Below are positions 11,104 through 21,884 of a DNA stretch of 37,516 nucleotides, one piece after another. A program made the translations under genes and the position numbers. Source of the stretch: Trabulsiella guamensis ATCC 49490 (lineage in GTDB: Bacteria; Pseudomonadota; Gammaproteobacteria; Enterobacterales; Enterobacteriaceae); contig NZ_JMTB01000006.1 of NCBI RefSeq assembly GCF_000734965.1, positions 1 through 37,516 on the forward strand. Reading direction: 5' to 3'. The stretch's first letter is position 1. Each line of letters starts with the position of its first letter. The notes under the pieces are model-generated. The model had not been told where the DNA came from and searched no databases. It saw nothing but the letters and a program-made list of their open reading frames with translations.

Positions 11104-12762
11104 ATGTTGAACCGTATCCGCGTTGTCACGCTGCTGATGTTGGTGCTGGTCGTCTTCGCACTTCTTCAGCTGCTTTCTGGTGGCTTTTTATTTTCTTCCT
11201 TACAGCAAAACCAGCAGAGTTTCGTGCTTTCTAACGAACTGCGTACCCAGCAAACTGAGCTCAGCAAAACCTGGGAGCTGATGCTGCAAACCCGTATTAA
11301 CCTGAGCCGTTCATCTGCCCGTATGATGATGGACGCTGCAAATCAGCAGAGCAGCGCCAAAACCGACCTGCTGAAAAACGCCAAACTGACACTGGCAGAG
11401 GCGGCGAAGCATTACGACGCCTTCAGACAGGCGACGCCGGAAGCCGCGATGGCGGATGTCACACAACGTGTTGACGACAGCTATCAGAAATATTTCGCCG
11501 GACTGACGGAGCTGATTAGCTTCCTCGACAACGGCAAGATGGACGCCTATTTCGCCCAGCCAACTCAGGGGATGCAAAACGCGCTGGGTGAGGCGATGAG
11601 TCAGTATGCAGCGCAGAGCGAGGCACTTTACCAGCAGGCGTTTACCACCAGCGGGAAAGATTACCGGTTTGCGCAGTGGCAAATGGCGATCATCGCAGTG
11701 GTGGTGGTCCTGGTACTGGGGGCGGTGTGGTTTGGGATCCGCCACATCCTGCTACTTCCGCTGGCGAAAGTGATGAACCATCTGCGGCAAATCGCTGAAG
11801 GTAATCTGACCTCGTCGCTGGCGATTGCCGGACGCAATGAAATTGCCGAGCTGGCAGGCACTGTCAACCACATGCAGCTCTCACTGATTGATACTGTTAC
11901 TCGTGTTCGGGAAGGGACGGACGCCATTTACACCGGCACCAGCGAAATCGCGATGGGCAATAGTGATCTCTCGTCCCGTACCGAGCAACAGGCGTCCGCA
12001 CTGGAAGAGACCGCCGCCAGCATGGAACAACTGACGGCGACGGTGAAGCAGAACGCTGATAATGCTCGTCAGGCTTCACATCTGGCGAAAAGTGCATCTG
12101 ATACCGCTGAGCGCGGTGGCAAAGTAGTGGACGGCGTGGTCACCACGATGCACGACATTGCCGCCAGTTCACAGAAAATCTCCGATATTACCAGCGTTAT
12201 TGACGGTATTGCCTTCCAGACAAACATCCTCGCACTGAACGCCGCCGTCGAAGCGGCCCGCGCGGGTGAGCAGGGCCGTGGCTTTGCAGTCGTGGCGGGT
12301 GAAGTCCGCAACCTGGCCAGCCGCAGCGCACAGGCCGCGAAAGAGATTAAAGCATTGATTGACGACTCTGTATCGCGCGTCGACACCGGCTCGGTGCTGG
12401 TGGAAAGCGCGGGTGAAACCATGCGTGAAGTCGTCAATGCCGTCACCCGCGTCACTGACATCATGGGCGAAATCTCCTCGGCATCTGACGAACAGAGTCG
12501 CGGTATCGATCAGGTGGCGCTGGCGGTATCTGAAATGGATAGAGTCACCCAGCAAAACGCCTCGCTGGTGCAGGAATCCGCTGCTGCCGCAGCGGCACTG
12601 GAAGAGCAGGCCAGCCGTTTGACGCAGGCTGTCTCCGCCTTCCGAATTAATGAAAAAGGTCAGAAAACCGTCGGCAGAACGGTGCAGCCGGATGCAGCAC
12701 CGGTGATTTTACGTCAGCGTACCGCTTCGGCGGGAGGCGACGATAACTGGGAAACCTTTTAA
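11104..12762 (+). CDS. tar: Tar, aspartate-type methyl-accepting chemotaxis receptor
   Basis: A 552-residue transmembrane chemoreceptor. Order: TM1 (about 7-30), periplasmic four-helix sensor, TM2 (about 190-212), HAMP, methylation helices and the conserved signalling hairpin ([24 protein letters not shown]). Residues that bind aspartate in E. coli Tar are all in register: Arg64, Arg69, Arg73 and Thr154, so aspartate sensing is expected. The C terminus is the NWETF pentapeptide that docks CheR and CheB. It is first in the FliA-driven tar operon. The variable region just before NWETF differs from E. coli, as is common. Confidence 0.95.
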   Translation: MLNRIRVVTLLMLVLVVFALLQLLSGGFLFSSLQQNQQSFVLSNELRTQQTELSKTWELMLQTRINLSRSSARMMMDAANQQSSAKTDLLKNAKLTLAEAAKHYDAFRQATPEAAMADVTQRVDDSYQKYFAGLTELISFLDNGKMDAYFAQPTQGMQNALGEAMSQYAAQSEALYQQAFTTSGKDYRFAQWQMAIIAVVVVLVLGAVWFGIRHILLLPLAKVMNHLRQIAEGNLTSSLAIAGRNEIAELAGTVNHMQLSLIDTVTRVREGTDAIYTGTSEIAMGNSDLSSRTEQQASALEETAASMEQLTATVKQNADNARQASHLAKSASDTAERGGKVVDGVVTTMHDIAASSQKISDITSVIDGIAFQTNILALNAAVEAARAGEQGRGFAVVAGEVRNLASRSAQAAKEIKALIDDSVSRVDTGSVLVESAGETMREVVNAVTRVTDIMGEISSASDEQSRGIDQVALAVSEMDRVTQQNASLVQESAAAAAALEEQASRLTQAVSAFRINEKGQKTVGRTVQPDAAPVILRQRTASAGGDDNWETF

Positions 12763-12799
12763 TTTCTTCGCGGCACTTTGCCGTTAATCGGGAGTGGGG

Positions 12800-14398
12800 A
12801 TGTTCAATCGAATTCGTATCTCGACCACGCTGTTTTTGATTTTGATTATTTGCGGTTTGTTACAGGTGGGGAGCAACGGACTGTCTTTCTGGGCGTTTCG
12901 TGACGGATTTCACGATTTACAACAGGTCGCGCATAGCAATACCCAGCGCACTCAGCTGGCGCAAATGCGTTCGGTGCTGCTTCAGGCCAGTTCTGCGCTG
13001 AATAAAGCCGGCACGCTGACGGCGCTGAGCTACCCGCAGGATGACATCAAGGCGCTGATCGCCAGCGCCCATGCCGCTCTGCAGGAGTCTGACAGATTGT
13101 TAAAAGCGTTTATTGCCGTTCCGGCGATGAACGCAGAAGGCCAGAAATTGATGGAAGGGTCGCAAGTCACCTACCGTCAGTGGCACGACGATCTTCAGCA
13201 TCAGGTGACGTGGCTTGAGAACAACCAACTCTCTGACTTTATGACCGCGCCAGTGGATAAATCGCAGGCTGCGTTTGATGCCAACTTCAATGCCTGGCAG
13301 AACCACATCAATCGGTTTGTAGAGAATGCCGGACGTGAAGGGGAGAACAACTATCACCGCTCTGCCATGGGTTTCATTCTCGTGGTGGTGCTGGCGGCAC
13401 TGGTGACTACCGCCTCGTTGTGGTGGGCGCGCAAGATGATTGTCATTCCGTTGACCATCATCAGCAGCCACTTTGAAAGCATCGCCAGGGGCAATCTTGC
13501 ACGACCGATTGCGGTGTATGGCAAAAACGAGATTTCAGCGATTTTTGCCGGACTCAAAGCGATGCAGAGCGCGTTACGCGATACGGTCAGCCAGGTGCGG
13601 GAAGGCAGCTACGCGATGCATACCGGTATTTCGGAAATCGCCGCAGGGAACAACGACCTGTCTTCACGTACTGAACAGCAGGCAGCATCGCTGGCGCAAA
13701 CCGCGGCCAGTATGGAACAACTGACGGCGACTGTCGGACAGAACGCCGATAACGCCCGGCAGGCATCAACACTCGCCAGCAGCGCGGCAGACACCGCTAA
13801 GCGTGGCGGCCAGCAGACGTCGCACGTCGCTGAGACGATGCAGGATATCGCCAACAGTTCGCGCAAGATTGGCGACATTATCAACGTGATCGACGGCATT
13901 GCTTTTCAGACCAACATTCTGGCGTTGAACGCGGCGGTGGAAGCGGCGCGTGCAGGGGAACAGGGGCGTGGTTTCGCGGTCGTTGCCGGGGAAGTGCGTA
14001 ACCTGGCCAGCCGAAGCGCTCAGGCAGCAAAAGAGATTAAAACGCTGATCGAGGAGTCTGTATCGCGCGTGCAGGAAGGCTCGGAGCGAGTGGATATGGC
14101 CGCCAGCACAATGCAGGAGATTGTGCGTTCCGTGACGCAGGTGAATGACATTATGGGTGAAATCGCCTCAGCGTCTGATGAGCAGCGCCGTGGCATTGAG
14201 CAGGTGGCGCAGGCTGTCAGCCAGATGGATCAGGTGACGCAGCAGAACGCCTCGCTGGTGGAAGAGGGTGCGGCAGCTACGGAGCAACTGGCAAGTCAGG
14301 CTGATCACCTTACCTCACTGGTGTCTGTGTTCGAGATTGAAGAAAGGAAAGTGACTCAGCAAGACGTTATGGCTGAGGCTGTACCTGTTGTTTCCTGA
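12800..14398 (+). CDS. tap: Tap, dipeptide-type methyl-accepting chemotaxis receptor
   Basis: A second chemoreceptor of 532 residues from ATG 12800 ([12 protein letters not shown], as in E. coli Tap, about 533 residues); a GTG at 12794 is less well placed relative to the GGAG. Two membrane segments (about 7-28 and 190-211) flank a sensor domain containing [18 protein letters not shown], a Tap-type segment. E. coli Tap works with the periplasmic dipeptide-binding protein DppA; by homology this one may too. It lacks the C-terminal NWETF and ends in VVS, so it is a low-abundance-type receptor relying on Tar or Tsr neighbours for efficient methylation. Its signalling hairpin is nearly identical to that of Tar. 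Confidence 0.92.
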   Translation: MFNRIRISTTLFLILIICGLLQVGSNGLSFWAFRDGFHDLQQVAHSNTQRTQLAQMRSVLLQASSALNKAGTLTALSYPQDDIKALIASAHAALQESDRLLKAFIAVPAMNAEGQKLMEGSQVTYRQWHDDLQHQVTWLENNQLSDFMTAPVDKSQAAFDANFNAWQNHINRFVENAGREGENNYHRSAMGFILVVVLAALVTTASLWWARKMIVIPLTIISSHFESIARGNLARPIAVYGKNEISAIFAGLKAMQSALRDTVSQVREGSYAMHTGISEIAAGNNDLSSRTEQQAASLAQTAASMEQLTATVGQNADNARQASTLASSAADTAKRGGQQTSHVAETMQDIANSSRKIGDIINVIDGIAFQTNILALNAAVEAARAGEQGRGFAVVAGEVRNLASRSAQAAKEIKTLIEESVSRVQEGSERVDMAASTMQEIVRSVTQVNDIMGEIASASDEQRRGIEQVAQAVSQMDQVTQQNASLVEEGAAATEQLASQADHLTSLVSVFEIEERKVTQQDVMAEAVPVVS

Positions 14399-14417
14399 AT
14401 AGGATTAAGAAGGCGCT

Positions 14418-15287
14418 ATGACATCATCTCTGCCCGCAGGGCAATCGTCGTTACTTATGCAGATGACACAGCGCCTGGCGCTGTCCGACGCGCAGTTTCG
14501 TCGGATATGCCAACTGATCTACCAGCGCGCAGGTATTGTGCTGGCAGATCACAAGCGCGATATGGTTTACAACCGCCTGGTGCGGCGTTTGCGTGCGCTC
14601 GGGCTGGATGACTTCGGTCATTATCTGAGCATGCTGGAATCGCATCCGGATAATGCGGAGTGGCAGGCGTTTATTAACTCGTTGACCACTAACCTGACGT
14701 CGTTTTTTCGTGAAGCGCACCACTTCCCGGCGCTGGCGGAGCATGCTCGCCGCCATCGCGGGGGAGAGTATCGTGTCTGGAGTGCGGCGGCATCAACCGG
14801 TGAAGAGCCTTATTCCATCGCCATCACACTCGCTGACACCCTGGGAACGGCTCCGGGGCGCTGGCGGGTGTTTGCCAGCGATATCGACACCGAGGTGCTA
14901 CAAAAGGCGCAAAGTGGCATTTACCGCCATGAAGAACTGAAGATGTTGTCACAACAGCAACTACAGAACTATTTCATGCGTGGAACCGGCCCGCATTCCG
15001 GGCTGGTGCGGGTGCGACAGGAACTGGCGAACTACGTGGATTTTGCCACGCTGAACCTGCTCTCCAGAACCTACAACGTACCGGGACCGTTCGATGCGAT
15101 TTTTTGTCGCAACGTAATGATTTATTTCGACAAAACGACGCAGCAGGAGATCCTCCACCGTTTTGTCCCATTACTTAAGCCCGACGGCCTGCTGTTTGCC
15201 GGGCATTCGGAGAATTTCAGCCACCTCGTGCGCGAGTTTAGCCTGCGTGGGCAGACGGTTTACGCGCTGAGTAAGGATAGAGCATGA
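14418..15287 (+). CDS. cheR: CheR, chemoreceptor protein-glutamate methyltransferase
   Basis: CheR methylates glutamates in receptor helices using S-adenosylmethionine, increasing kinase activity during adaptation. The 289-residue protein (286 in E. coli) has the N-terminal helical domain ([23 protein letters not shown]), the SAM-binding domain with [14 protein letters not shown] and [10 protein letters not shown], and the CRNVMIYFD motif near residue 235. The stop overlaps cheB by four bases (ATGA), so expression of the opposing pair CheR/CheB is coupled. Confidence 0.98.
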   Translation: MTSSLPAGQSSLLMQMTQRLALSDAQFRRICQLIYQRAGIVLADHKRDMVYNRLVRRLRALGLDDFGHYLSMLESHPDNAEWQAFINSLTTNLTSFFREAHHFPALAEHARRHRGGEYRVWSAAASTGEEPYSIAITLADTLGTAPGRWRVFASDIDTEVLQKAQSGIYRHEELKMLSQQQLQNYFMRGTGPHSGLVRVRQELANYVDFATLNLLSRTYNVPGPFDAIFCRNVMIYFDKTTQQEILHRFVPLLKPDGLLFAGHSENFSHLVREFSLRGQTVYALSKDRA

Positions 15288-16333
15288 GTAAAATCAGGGT
15301 GTTGTCTGTTGATGATTCCGCGCTGATGCGCCAGATCATGACGGAAATTGTCAATAGTCACAGTGACATGGAGATGGTCGCGACGGCGCCAGACCCGTTG
15401 GTTGCCCGGGATTTAATCAAAAAATTTAACCCGGATGTTTTGACACTGGATGTCGAAATGCCGCGCATGGACGGTCTGGACTTCCTTGAAAAGCTGATGC
15501 GTTTGCGTCCGATGCCGGTAGTCATGGTGTCATCACTGACCGGCAAAGGATCAGAAGTGACGTTGCGGGCACTGGAGTTGGGTGCGATAGATTTCGTGAC
15601 CAAACCGCAGCTCGGTATCCGTGAAGGGATGCTGGCTTACAGCGAAATGATTGCAGAAAAAGTGCGAGCGGCGTCGCGGGCGCAGGTGATCACCCATAAA
15701 TCGATGGCGGCGCCGGCCACCTTAAAGGCGGGGCCATTGCTCAGTTCAGAAAAGCTGATCGCCATTGGTGCCTCAACCGGGGGCACCGAAGCGATTCGCC
15801 ACGTTCTGCAACCGATGCCGCTGACCAGCCCGGCGATCCTGATAACTCAGCACATGCCACCGGGATTTACCCGCTCGTTTGCGGAGCGGCTGAACAAACT
15901 GTGCCAGATAACCGTAAAAGAGGCAGAAGACGGCGAGCGTGTTTTGCCGGGTCATGCATACATCGCACCGGGCGATAAACACATGGAACTGGCGCGCAGC
16001 GGGGCGAACTATCAAATCAAAATTCACGACGGACCGCCGGTTAACCGGCATCGTCCGGCGGTTGATGTGCTGTTTCATTCAGTAGCGAAACATGCGGGGC
16101 GCAACGCAGTGGGGGTGATCCTCACCGGGATGGGCAACGATGGTGCTGCTGGCATGTCAGCAATGCACCAGGCTGGTGCCTGGACAATTGCGCAAAATGA
16201 AGCAAGTTGTGTGGTGTTCGGCATGCCGCGCGAAGCTATCAACATGGGTGGCGTTAGCGAAGTGGTCGATCTCAGCCAGGTAAGCCAGCAGATGCTGGCG
16301 AAAATCAGTGCCGGACAGGCAATACGTATTTAA
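15284..16333 (+). CDS. cheB: CheB, chemoreceptor methylesterase/deamidase
   Basis: CheB removes receptor methyl groups and deamidates receptor glutamines; CheA phosphorylation of its N-terminal receiver activates it. The 349-residue protein carries receiver acidic residues Asp10, Asp11 and phospho-acceptor Asp56 (LTLDVEMP), then the catalytic domain with Ser164 (IGASTGG), His190 (ITQHMPPG) and Asp286 ([10 protein letters not shown]). All catalytic positions match E. coli numbering. It overlaps cheR and precedes cheY by 15 bases. Confidence 0.98.
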   Translation: MSKIRVLSVDDSALMRQIMTEIVNSHSDMEMVATAPDPLVARDLIKKFNPDVLTLDVEMPRMDGLDFLEKLMRLRPMPVVMVSSLTGKGSEVTLRALELGAIDFVTKPQLGIREGMLAYSEMIAEKVRAASRAQVITHKSMAAPATLKAGPLLSSEKLIAIGASTGGTEAIRHVLQPMPLTSPAILITQHMPPGFTRSFAERLNKLCQITVKEAEDGERVLPGHAYIAPGDKHMELARSGANYQIKIHDGPPVNRHRPAVDVLFHSVAKHAGRNAVGVILTGMGNDGAAGMSAMHQAGAWTIAQNEASCVVFGMPREAINMGGVSEVVDLSQVSQQMLAKISAGQAIRI

Positions 16334-16738
<405 letters not shown>

Positions 16739-16748
16739 GGACGAGACG

Positions 16749-17399
16749 ATGACGATGACGAAACCCGCGATGAAACCAGGAGAAGAACATTCCGCTGCAG
16801 ATATTATCGCGCGCATCGGGAGTCTGACCCGCATGCTGCGCGACAGCCTGCGTGAACTTGGGCTGGATCAGGCCATTGCCGAAGCGGCAGAGGCGATCCC
16901 GGATGCCCGTGACCGTCTGGACTACGTTGTTCAGATGACCGCCCAGGCGGCGGAGCGCGCGCTGAACTGCGTCGAGCTTTCGCAACCTCACCAGAACCAG
17001 ATGGAAAAGGACGCCAAAGCGCTGTCCGGACGCTGGGACGAATGGTTCGAAAACCCGATTGAGCTGGCTGACGCCCGCGAACTGGTCACCGATACGCGCA
17101 AGTATCTGGCGGATGTCCCGCAGCACACCAGTTTTACCAACGCCCAGTTGTTGGAAATTATGATGGCGCAGGATTTTCAGGATCTGACCGGACAGGTCAT
17201 TAAGCGCATGATGGATGTGATCCAGGAAATTGAACGCCAGCTCCTGATGGTGCTGCTGGAAAATATGCCGGATCAACCTGCACGTACCAAACGCGAAAGC
17301 GAGAGTCTGCTTAATGGCCCGCAAATGGACACCACCAAAGCCGGCGTGGTGGCAAGCCAGGATCAGGTTGACGACCTGCTCGACAGCCTTGGTTTCTGA
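16749..17399 (+). CDS. cheZ: CheZ, CheY-phosphate phosphatase
   Basis: CheZ ends the tumble signal by dephosphorylating CheY. The 216-residue protein (214 in E. coli, or 214 here if ATG 16755 is used) is a long helical hairpin; the catalytic acidic/Gln pair (Asp143 and Gln147 of E. coli) is kept in [10 protein letters not shown]. The C-terminal [10 protein letters not shown] is the CheY-binding peptide, joined by a flexible linker. ATG 16749 is preferred because the GAGG upstream is better spaced. It is the last gene of the tar operon, followed by a hairpin and then a convergent fimbrial operon absent from E. coli K-12 at this place. Confidence 0.97.
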   Translation: MTMTKPAMKPGEEHSAADIIARIGSLTRMLRDSLRELGLDQAIAEAAEAIPDARDRLDYVVQMTAQAAERALNCVELSQPHQNQMEKDAKALSGRWDEWFENPIELADARELVTDTRKYLADVPQHTSFTNAQLLEIMMAQDFQDLTGQVIKRMMDVIQEIERQLLMVLLENMPDQPARTKRESESLLNGPQMDTTKAGVVASQDQVDDLLDSLGF

Positions 17400-17403
17400 C
17401 AGA

Positions 17404-17432
17404 CAGATGGCCCTCACGGGCCATCTGCTTTT
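17404..17432 (+). terminator. Terminator after cheZ, between convergent che and fimbrial operons
   Basis: A perfect 10-bp stem (CAGATGGCCC 17404-17413, GGGCCATCTG 17418-17427) with a TCAC loop and CTTTT after it. It fills the 33-base gap between the cheZ stop and the stop of the opposing adhesin gene. The T-run favours the plus strand; in the other direction it may still help end the fimbrial transcript. Confidence 0.85.
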
Positions 17433-18569
17433 CTAGCGCAAATCCAGTTTGACAGTGACGTTGCCTTCGAACGGTCCTGCCGAAGGGGGCGTTGCAGTGG
17501 TGGCAACCGGAGTCGCCTGCATTTTTATCGATCCATTCCCCTGCGAATCAAGCACTACCGGAAACGCCACCGAACCGTCCAGACTCACGTTGTTGCTGTT
17601 CGCGTCAAACATCCGCACGCCGATATCATCGCGGCCTGTCATTTTCGCAATCAACCCGTCGCTGGGATCGCTGACACCCTGATCGGCAGTCAGTGTTAGT
17701 TTGATTTTCTGATAATTACTGACTGCGGCGTTATCACAATGGAAATTAATGTCGACGGCTTTCAGGGTAAACCCGGTGGGTGGTACCCCGGCGGCAGTAA
17801 AGTTGCTGCGGGCAATGGCACCGAAATCCACGTCGATGGTGCTGCCTGCGTTAATCGTGCAGCTCAGAGGCGCGCTCAGACTGCCGGAAAGCCAGATGTT
17901 AGCCACCGGCTGGGCATCGCCAGAGTTGCACATACCGCTGCCAAAATAGAGACAGGCGGAGCTCTGCTCAACCAGGGTGGCGGGAATGCTCTCCTGTCCG
18001 AGAATCGGTGATTTAATATACAAACGGGTGGAAAGCACATTCCATTTGAACTGTCTGGACGGTACGCCTGTCACGGGCTGCGTCCCGGAACGGCAGACGG
18101 TTTCGTTACTTTCCTTTGAGGTTAATGACTCATTAGATCTGACCGGAACGGTTGTGGGGTAATTATCAATAGCAATGGAATATAACCCACTGCCGTCAGG
18201 GGAATGGATCGCATCCGTATAGGCATCAATATCAATATCAATATTCTCCGTCAGATAGCCATATCCGGCCCGGCTGCCGGCTGAAAGTGGGCTTCCTGCA
18301 AAGGTGAACCCCATAACCGTACTCGATGCGGTCATCGTCCCGGGGCAGTCACACTGCGCGATAATGGACTGGCCAGCACCGACCTGATGCCCGTCGAGCG
18401 TAACTGTCTTACCTGTACTGTTTTCACTCGCGCTCAATTCATGATCGATCGTGGCCTGGTAAGTACCAGGTGCGGCGAAACAGTTACGTAAGATCGTGGC
18501 CGCCGGGGCTGAAACGCTGCACAACATAAAGAGCGTGGCGATGAGGATATGTGGAATGGGGATCATCAT
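17433..18569 (-). CDS. Fimbrial tip adhesin (two-domain, chaperone-usher)
   Basis: Probable tip adhesin of the inserted fimbrial operon. From ATG 18569, which overlaps the usher stop in an ATGA arrangement, it has 378 residues; an upstream TTG is less likely. A signal peptide (about 1-24, ending SAPAA) precedes an N-terminal domain of about 210 residues and then a pilin-like domain beginning LSCTINAGSTIDVDFGAI (Cys237, Cys278), ending in an alternating strand (VTVKLDLR) for donor-strand exchange. That is the usual plan of two-domain adhesins such as FimH. The N-terminal domain has six cysteines (30, 73, 75, 159, 206, 214), including a CDC motif, unlike the FimH lectin domain. The ligand is unknown, and I cannot name the family. 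Confidence 0.85.
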   Translation of the reverse strand: MMIPIPHILIATLFMLCSVSAPAATILRNCFAAPGTYQATIDHELSASENSTGKTVTLDGHQVGAGQSIIAQCDCPGTMTASSTVMGFTFAGSPLSAGSRAGYGYLTENIDIDIDAYTDAIHSPDGSGLYSIAIDNYPTTVPVRSNESLTSKESNETVCRSGTQPVTGVPSRQFKWNVLSTRLYIKSPILGQESIPATLVEQSSACLYFGSGMCNSGDAQPVANIWLSGSLSAPLSCTINAGSTIDVDFGAIARSNFTAAGVPPTGFTLKAVDINFHCDNAAVSNYQKIKLTLTADQGVSDPSDGLIAKMTGRDDIGVRMFDANSNNVSLDGSVAFPVVLDSQGNGSIKMQATPVATTATPPSAGPFEGNVTVKLDLR

Positions 18570-21076
18570 TGTTCTTCCTGACGGCAAACTGCCGTGACCA
18601 TTTTGATGCGCGCCGGGGTACTACTGGCAGGGATGCGAATATCGGCGTGGCAATGCATTCGTGAGCCTGTGCCCCATTTGATGGTGACCGTGGTGGTTTC
18701 AGCGATACCTGCCATATAAAGCACACCACCGTCATCGACAATGCCACTACTTTGCGCGCCGTCGACGGTGGCGATGGCGCCAAAGGGGACGGGTTGCCCA
18801 TTCGGGAGGGTTAGCGTCATCAGCACGCGGTAGCCAATATGTGCAGTAAAATGTGCACGAACGGCGGCATTACGTGCCGGAACGACGGTTATCGCCGTGT
18901 TGTTGCTGTCCACATCGTCCGGCAGTGTCGTGGTGTCAATACCAATCCGGTTTTCCTGGTAAGCGGTCAGCGACGGAATAATGGCATTGCCTGCCCAGTC
19001 GGTACGAATACCGTACTGATTCTGAAACCGCAGACCTGACGCCCCGCCAGTATCCACTATCGCAAATTGATCACCAAGTGGTTGTGACAGTGTCACTCCG
19101 TGTCGATGTGCCACAATAGCGCCGCTGATACCGTAGCTTATCTGCCGATCGCCACCTGACGCGGAATAATATCCTCCGCTCACATTACCGAAGGGAGATC
19201 GCCAGGTACTGTACAGACTATTACTGTCGGCAGGTTGCTGGTCGCTGTGACTTTGTTGAAGGCTATAGTTGAGACTGCGATCTTCCAGTAGCGTGCCGCT
19301 GAGTCCGAGATTCTGTTGCGTACCACCATTTTTGCTTTTGCTGACTGAGTAGCTCGCCCAGCTATTGGCAAGCCAGCGATTAAGCGGAATGCTGACGCCA
19401 AAGGCGAGCATTCGATCATCTTCACCGCGGTCGGTTTCGGCCCGGCTGAGGGTCAAATGGTAACTGATGCCCGCGTGCTGATAACTCATCCCGCCTGACA
19501 GGCTGCGCTCTTTGCGCGAGGTTCCCCAGTAATTCTGTTGATAGCCGTTCAGATAAAGGCTGCCGTTGGTGAATGGTTGGCTGATGCTGAACTGAATGCG
19601 GTTGCGCTTGTAGTAGTCATCGCGCCAGTCATTCTGATCCTGACGGGCATGGTTGGCATCGGCAAAGGAATAATAGCCACGCGTTGAATAACGGTAACTG
19701 GCCAGCGTTAGATGCGTATTTGTGGCGTCAATACTTGAAGAGTAGAGCAGGCGCCACGACTGACCATCACTGTTTTCGTGATGAGCTAACTCGGTATGCG
19801 CGGCGGTGACATCAAGAGATAGCGCGCCGAAACGCCCAAGATTGACCCCCATCCCTGACGCCAGCGCCGTGTAGTTTTCAGCGGCTGTCAGACCACCATA
19901 CAACGTCGTGAAATTATTCAGACCATAAACGACACTGGCCTGGAGAAATTCTGGTTCACGATCGTCGCTGCCTTCCCGCGAACGATAGCGGCCAATGGTG
20001 GTTTCAAAGCGCCAGTGTTGAGGGCGCTGCATCAGCGCAACGCTGGAAAAGGGCTGGGTAAAATTATGTTCGCTACCGTCGGCCTCTTTGACGCTGACCT
20101 GCAGATCACCGCTGTTGGTGGAGGCATAGATATCGCTGATTTCGAACGCTCCCGGCGCGACGTTCGCCTGATAAATGGTGTAGCCGTTCTGCTTAACCGT
20201 AACGACCGCATTGGAGTTGGCTATCCCGCGGATCACTGGCGCGAAGCCCCGCTCGCTGACCGGCAGCATCTCTTCGTCTGAGGCGATATTTATGCCTTCA
20301 AACTGTACACTGTCGAACACATCGCCACGCGTGCTGCTTTGTCCGGCAACAAATTGAGCTTTCAGAAAACGCAGATCATGTTGCAGCCAACTGCCGATGG
20401 TTTGCCAGTGACGTTCGTCAGATGTCTGATTCCAGGCGGAATAATTGCGAATTTTCCAGCCGCCGAGGTTAGCGCCGGTGCGCAGGTTAATGTACTGACT
20501 GTTATTGTCAGTGTCGCCATGGTTTTCGCGCCCGCTCCAGGCGTAGTCGGTGAAAAGTACCGGTACGCCGTCGTCCCAGCGTGAAGGATCGACATAGCCC
20601 GCGCTCAGCGCATGAATTGCCGCCTGTGGCAGGCTTAAATTCAGCGTCTGCGTGGTGAAGTTGTAGCGGCAGTTGGCGGCAGGAATGTAGTGCCCTAACG
20701 ATTCAGGCAACGGTTCGTCGGCAGGGAGTGCCGCCAGTTCCGTGTAATCATCCACTTTTACCCCCCATTGCCGCAGCATCATCGGTGTTATCTGTGCGAC
20801 CAGTGCGCCGTCCGGCCCGTTCAGGAAACTGAGCGTACGCATTTCCAGTCGCTGATCATTCAGCAGCACAGTGGTGGGGTAGCTGCCGGGTAACTGCGCG
20901 TTTGGGTTAGAAAAAATAGATAAATCGGTTGCTGATATTCCGCCTTCCAGCGCTGTCGGGGAAAAATAGAAATCACGTGCCAGTGCGCTTTCTGCGACCA
21001 GTGCGATGATGCCACAAAGGGTGGCAGAAACGCGCCACCGGTTGCGGTGAGAGGATAAGGCCGAAGGAATAATCAT
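18566..21076 (-). CDS. Fimbrial outer-membrane usher
   Basis: The usher is the outer-membrane pore that receives subunit-chaperone complexes, polymerises them and exports the fibre. The 836-residue protein has a signal peptide (about 1-34, ending ESALA), an N-terminal chaperone-binding domain, a long beta barrel with plug (DVFDSVQFEGINIASDEEMLP and RGIANSNAVVTVKQNGYTIYQANVAPGAFEISDI are typical usher stretches), and a C-terminal domain with a cysteine pair (MHCHAD and TAVCRQ). It starts 9 bases after the chaperone stop and overlaps the adhesin start. It resembles gamma-type enterobacterial ushers in general, but I do not recognise a named operon. Confidence 0.95.
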   Translation of the reverse strand: MIIPSALSSHRNRWRVSATLCGIIALVAESALARDFYFSPTALEGGISATDLSIFSNPNAQLPGSYPTTVLLNDQRLEMRTLSFLNGPDGALVAQITPMMLRQWGVKVDDYTELAALPADEPLPESLGHYIPAANCRYNFTTQTLNLSLPQAAIHALSAGYVDPSRWDDGVPVLFTDYAWSGRENHGDTDNNSQYINLRTGANLGGWKIRNYSAWNQTSDERHWQTIGSWLQHDLRFLKAQFVAGQSSTRGDVFDSVQFEGINIASDEEMLPVSERGFAPVIRGIANSNAVVTVKQNGYTIYQANVAPGAFEISDIYASTNSGDLQVSVKEADGSEHNFTQPFSSVALMQRPQHWRFETTIGRYRSREGSDDREPEFLQASVVYGLNNFTTLYGGLTAAENYTALASGMGVNLGRFGALSLDVTAAHTELAHHENSDGQSWRLLYSSSIDATNTHLTLASYRYSTRGYYSFADANHARQDQNDWRDDYYKRNRIQFSISQPFTNGSLYLNGYQQNYWGTSRKERSLSGGMSYQHAGISYHLTLSRAETDRGEDDRMLAFGVSIPLNRWLANSWASYSVSKSKNGGTQQNLGLSGTLLEDRSLNYSLQQSHSDQQPADSNSLYSTWRSPFGNVSGGYYSASGGDRQISYGISGAIVAHRHGVTLSQPLGDQFAIVDTGGASGLRFQNQYGIRTDWAGNAIIPSLTAYQENRIGIDTTTLPDDVDSNNTAITVVPARNAAVRAHFTAHIGYRVLMTLTLPNGQPVPFGAIATVDGAQSSGIVDDGGVLYMAGIAETTTVTIKWGTGSRMHCHADIRIPASSTPARIKMVTAVCRQEEQ

Positions 21077-21085
21077 TGGTGCGAC

Positions 21086-21784
21086 TTATCCATTACCCAA
21101 CTGGCCACGAAATTTTTCTGAGGCGTTGCCATAATCGGTAATGCATCGCCAGGTGACATTCCCTGACATCACGGCAGTATTTACAGGCAACGACGTTGTG
21201 CTTTTCGGGGCAACGGTATCCGCCTCCGACAGCAGGCGATCGTTGAGGTACAGTGAATCAAAGACGATATGGTAAGCCGACGGATTATTTACTTGCAGCA
21301 GAGCGCCGCTCCGGGAAAACTGCAGATGTTCACAGGCTTCTGTCGGTGTGCCAGGCAACCCTTCGGGGCGATAGAACAGCTTGAGACGCGTTTTATAGAT
21401 CAGTCTCAGTACGTTTTTATCGTCATCATTTTTATCACTGGCAGGAATGGTTCGAACGTTGATAAAAAAGAGCGATTCGCGATCCTGGGGCAGCGCGCCG
21501 CCGGACCAGACGATGCGCAGACTCTGTTCCGTTTCGGCATCGAGGCGAAATAAGGGCGGGGTGACGATAAATGGCCCCCGGGTCTTGCCATCGCCGCTAT
21601 CCACCCATGACTGAATTAACCAGGGCAATTCCGTACCTTTATTTACCACGGGCAGCGCAACCTCTTTTTTTTGCGCATTATAAATAACCCGTGTTTTGCC
21701 AATCTGTATTCCGGCAGCCAGGCTGTAATTAACAGGAAAAAATGTTAACGGAGCGAGTAATGCTATCAGTGGAATACGGTGCAT
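21086..21784 (-). CDS. Fimbrial periplasmic chaperone
   Basis: A PapD-like chaperone that caps pilus subunits by donor-strand complementation in the periplasm. It has 232 residues with a signal peptide (about 1-24, ending NYSLAA), and then two immunoglobulin-like domains: GIQIGKTRVIYNAQKKEVALPVVNK with the expected Arg, FIVTPPLFRLDAETEQSLRIV, and FFINVRTIP before the hinge. The loop between the F and G strands (SDKNDDDKNVLRL) is short, suggesting the FGS class. It lies downstream of the pilin across a 100-base gap containing a stable hairpin, and upstream of the usher. Confidence 0.95.
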   Translation of the reverse strand: MHRIPLIALLAPLTFFPVNYSLAAGIQIGKTRVIYNAQKKEVALPVVNKGTELPWLIQSWVDSGDGKTRGPFIVTPPLFRLDAETEQSLRIVWSGGALPQDRESLFFINVRTIPASDKNDDDKNVLRLIYKTRLKLFYRPEGLPGTPTEACEHLQFSRSGALLQVNNPSAYHIVFDSLYLNDRLLSEADTVAPKSTTSLPVNTAVMSGNVTWRCITDYGNASEKFRGQLGNG

Positions 21785-21808
21785 AATTTATCCCTTGCTT
21801 TAAAATGC

Positions 21809-21844
21809 TAAAACATGATCTGCGTGGAGACAGCTCATGTTTTA
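21809..21844 (-). terminator. Intra-operon hairpin between pilin and chaperone genes
   Basis: TAAAACATGA (21809-21818) is perfectly complementary to TCATGTTTTA (21835-21844), with a further CTG/CAG pairing inside. It lies between the pilin stop and the chaperone start. Such hairpins in fimbrial operons can stop most transcripts or protect the pilin message from decay, giving many pilins per usher. There is no long T-run, so attenuation versus mRNA stabilisation cannot be decided. Confidence 0.6.
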
Positions 21845-21884
21845 ATATTTATTAAATAACGTGTGTAGCGATAATTAACGAGAG

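Noticed and set aside
18570-18587. TTG start six codons upstream for the adhesin
   Set aside because: The ATG at 18569 has AGGA at good spacing and the typical ATGA overlap with the usher stop, and it leads directly into a signal peptide.
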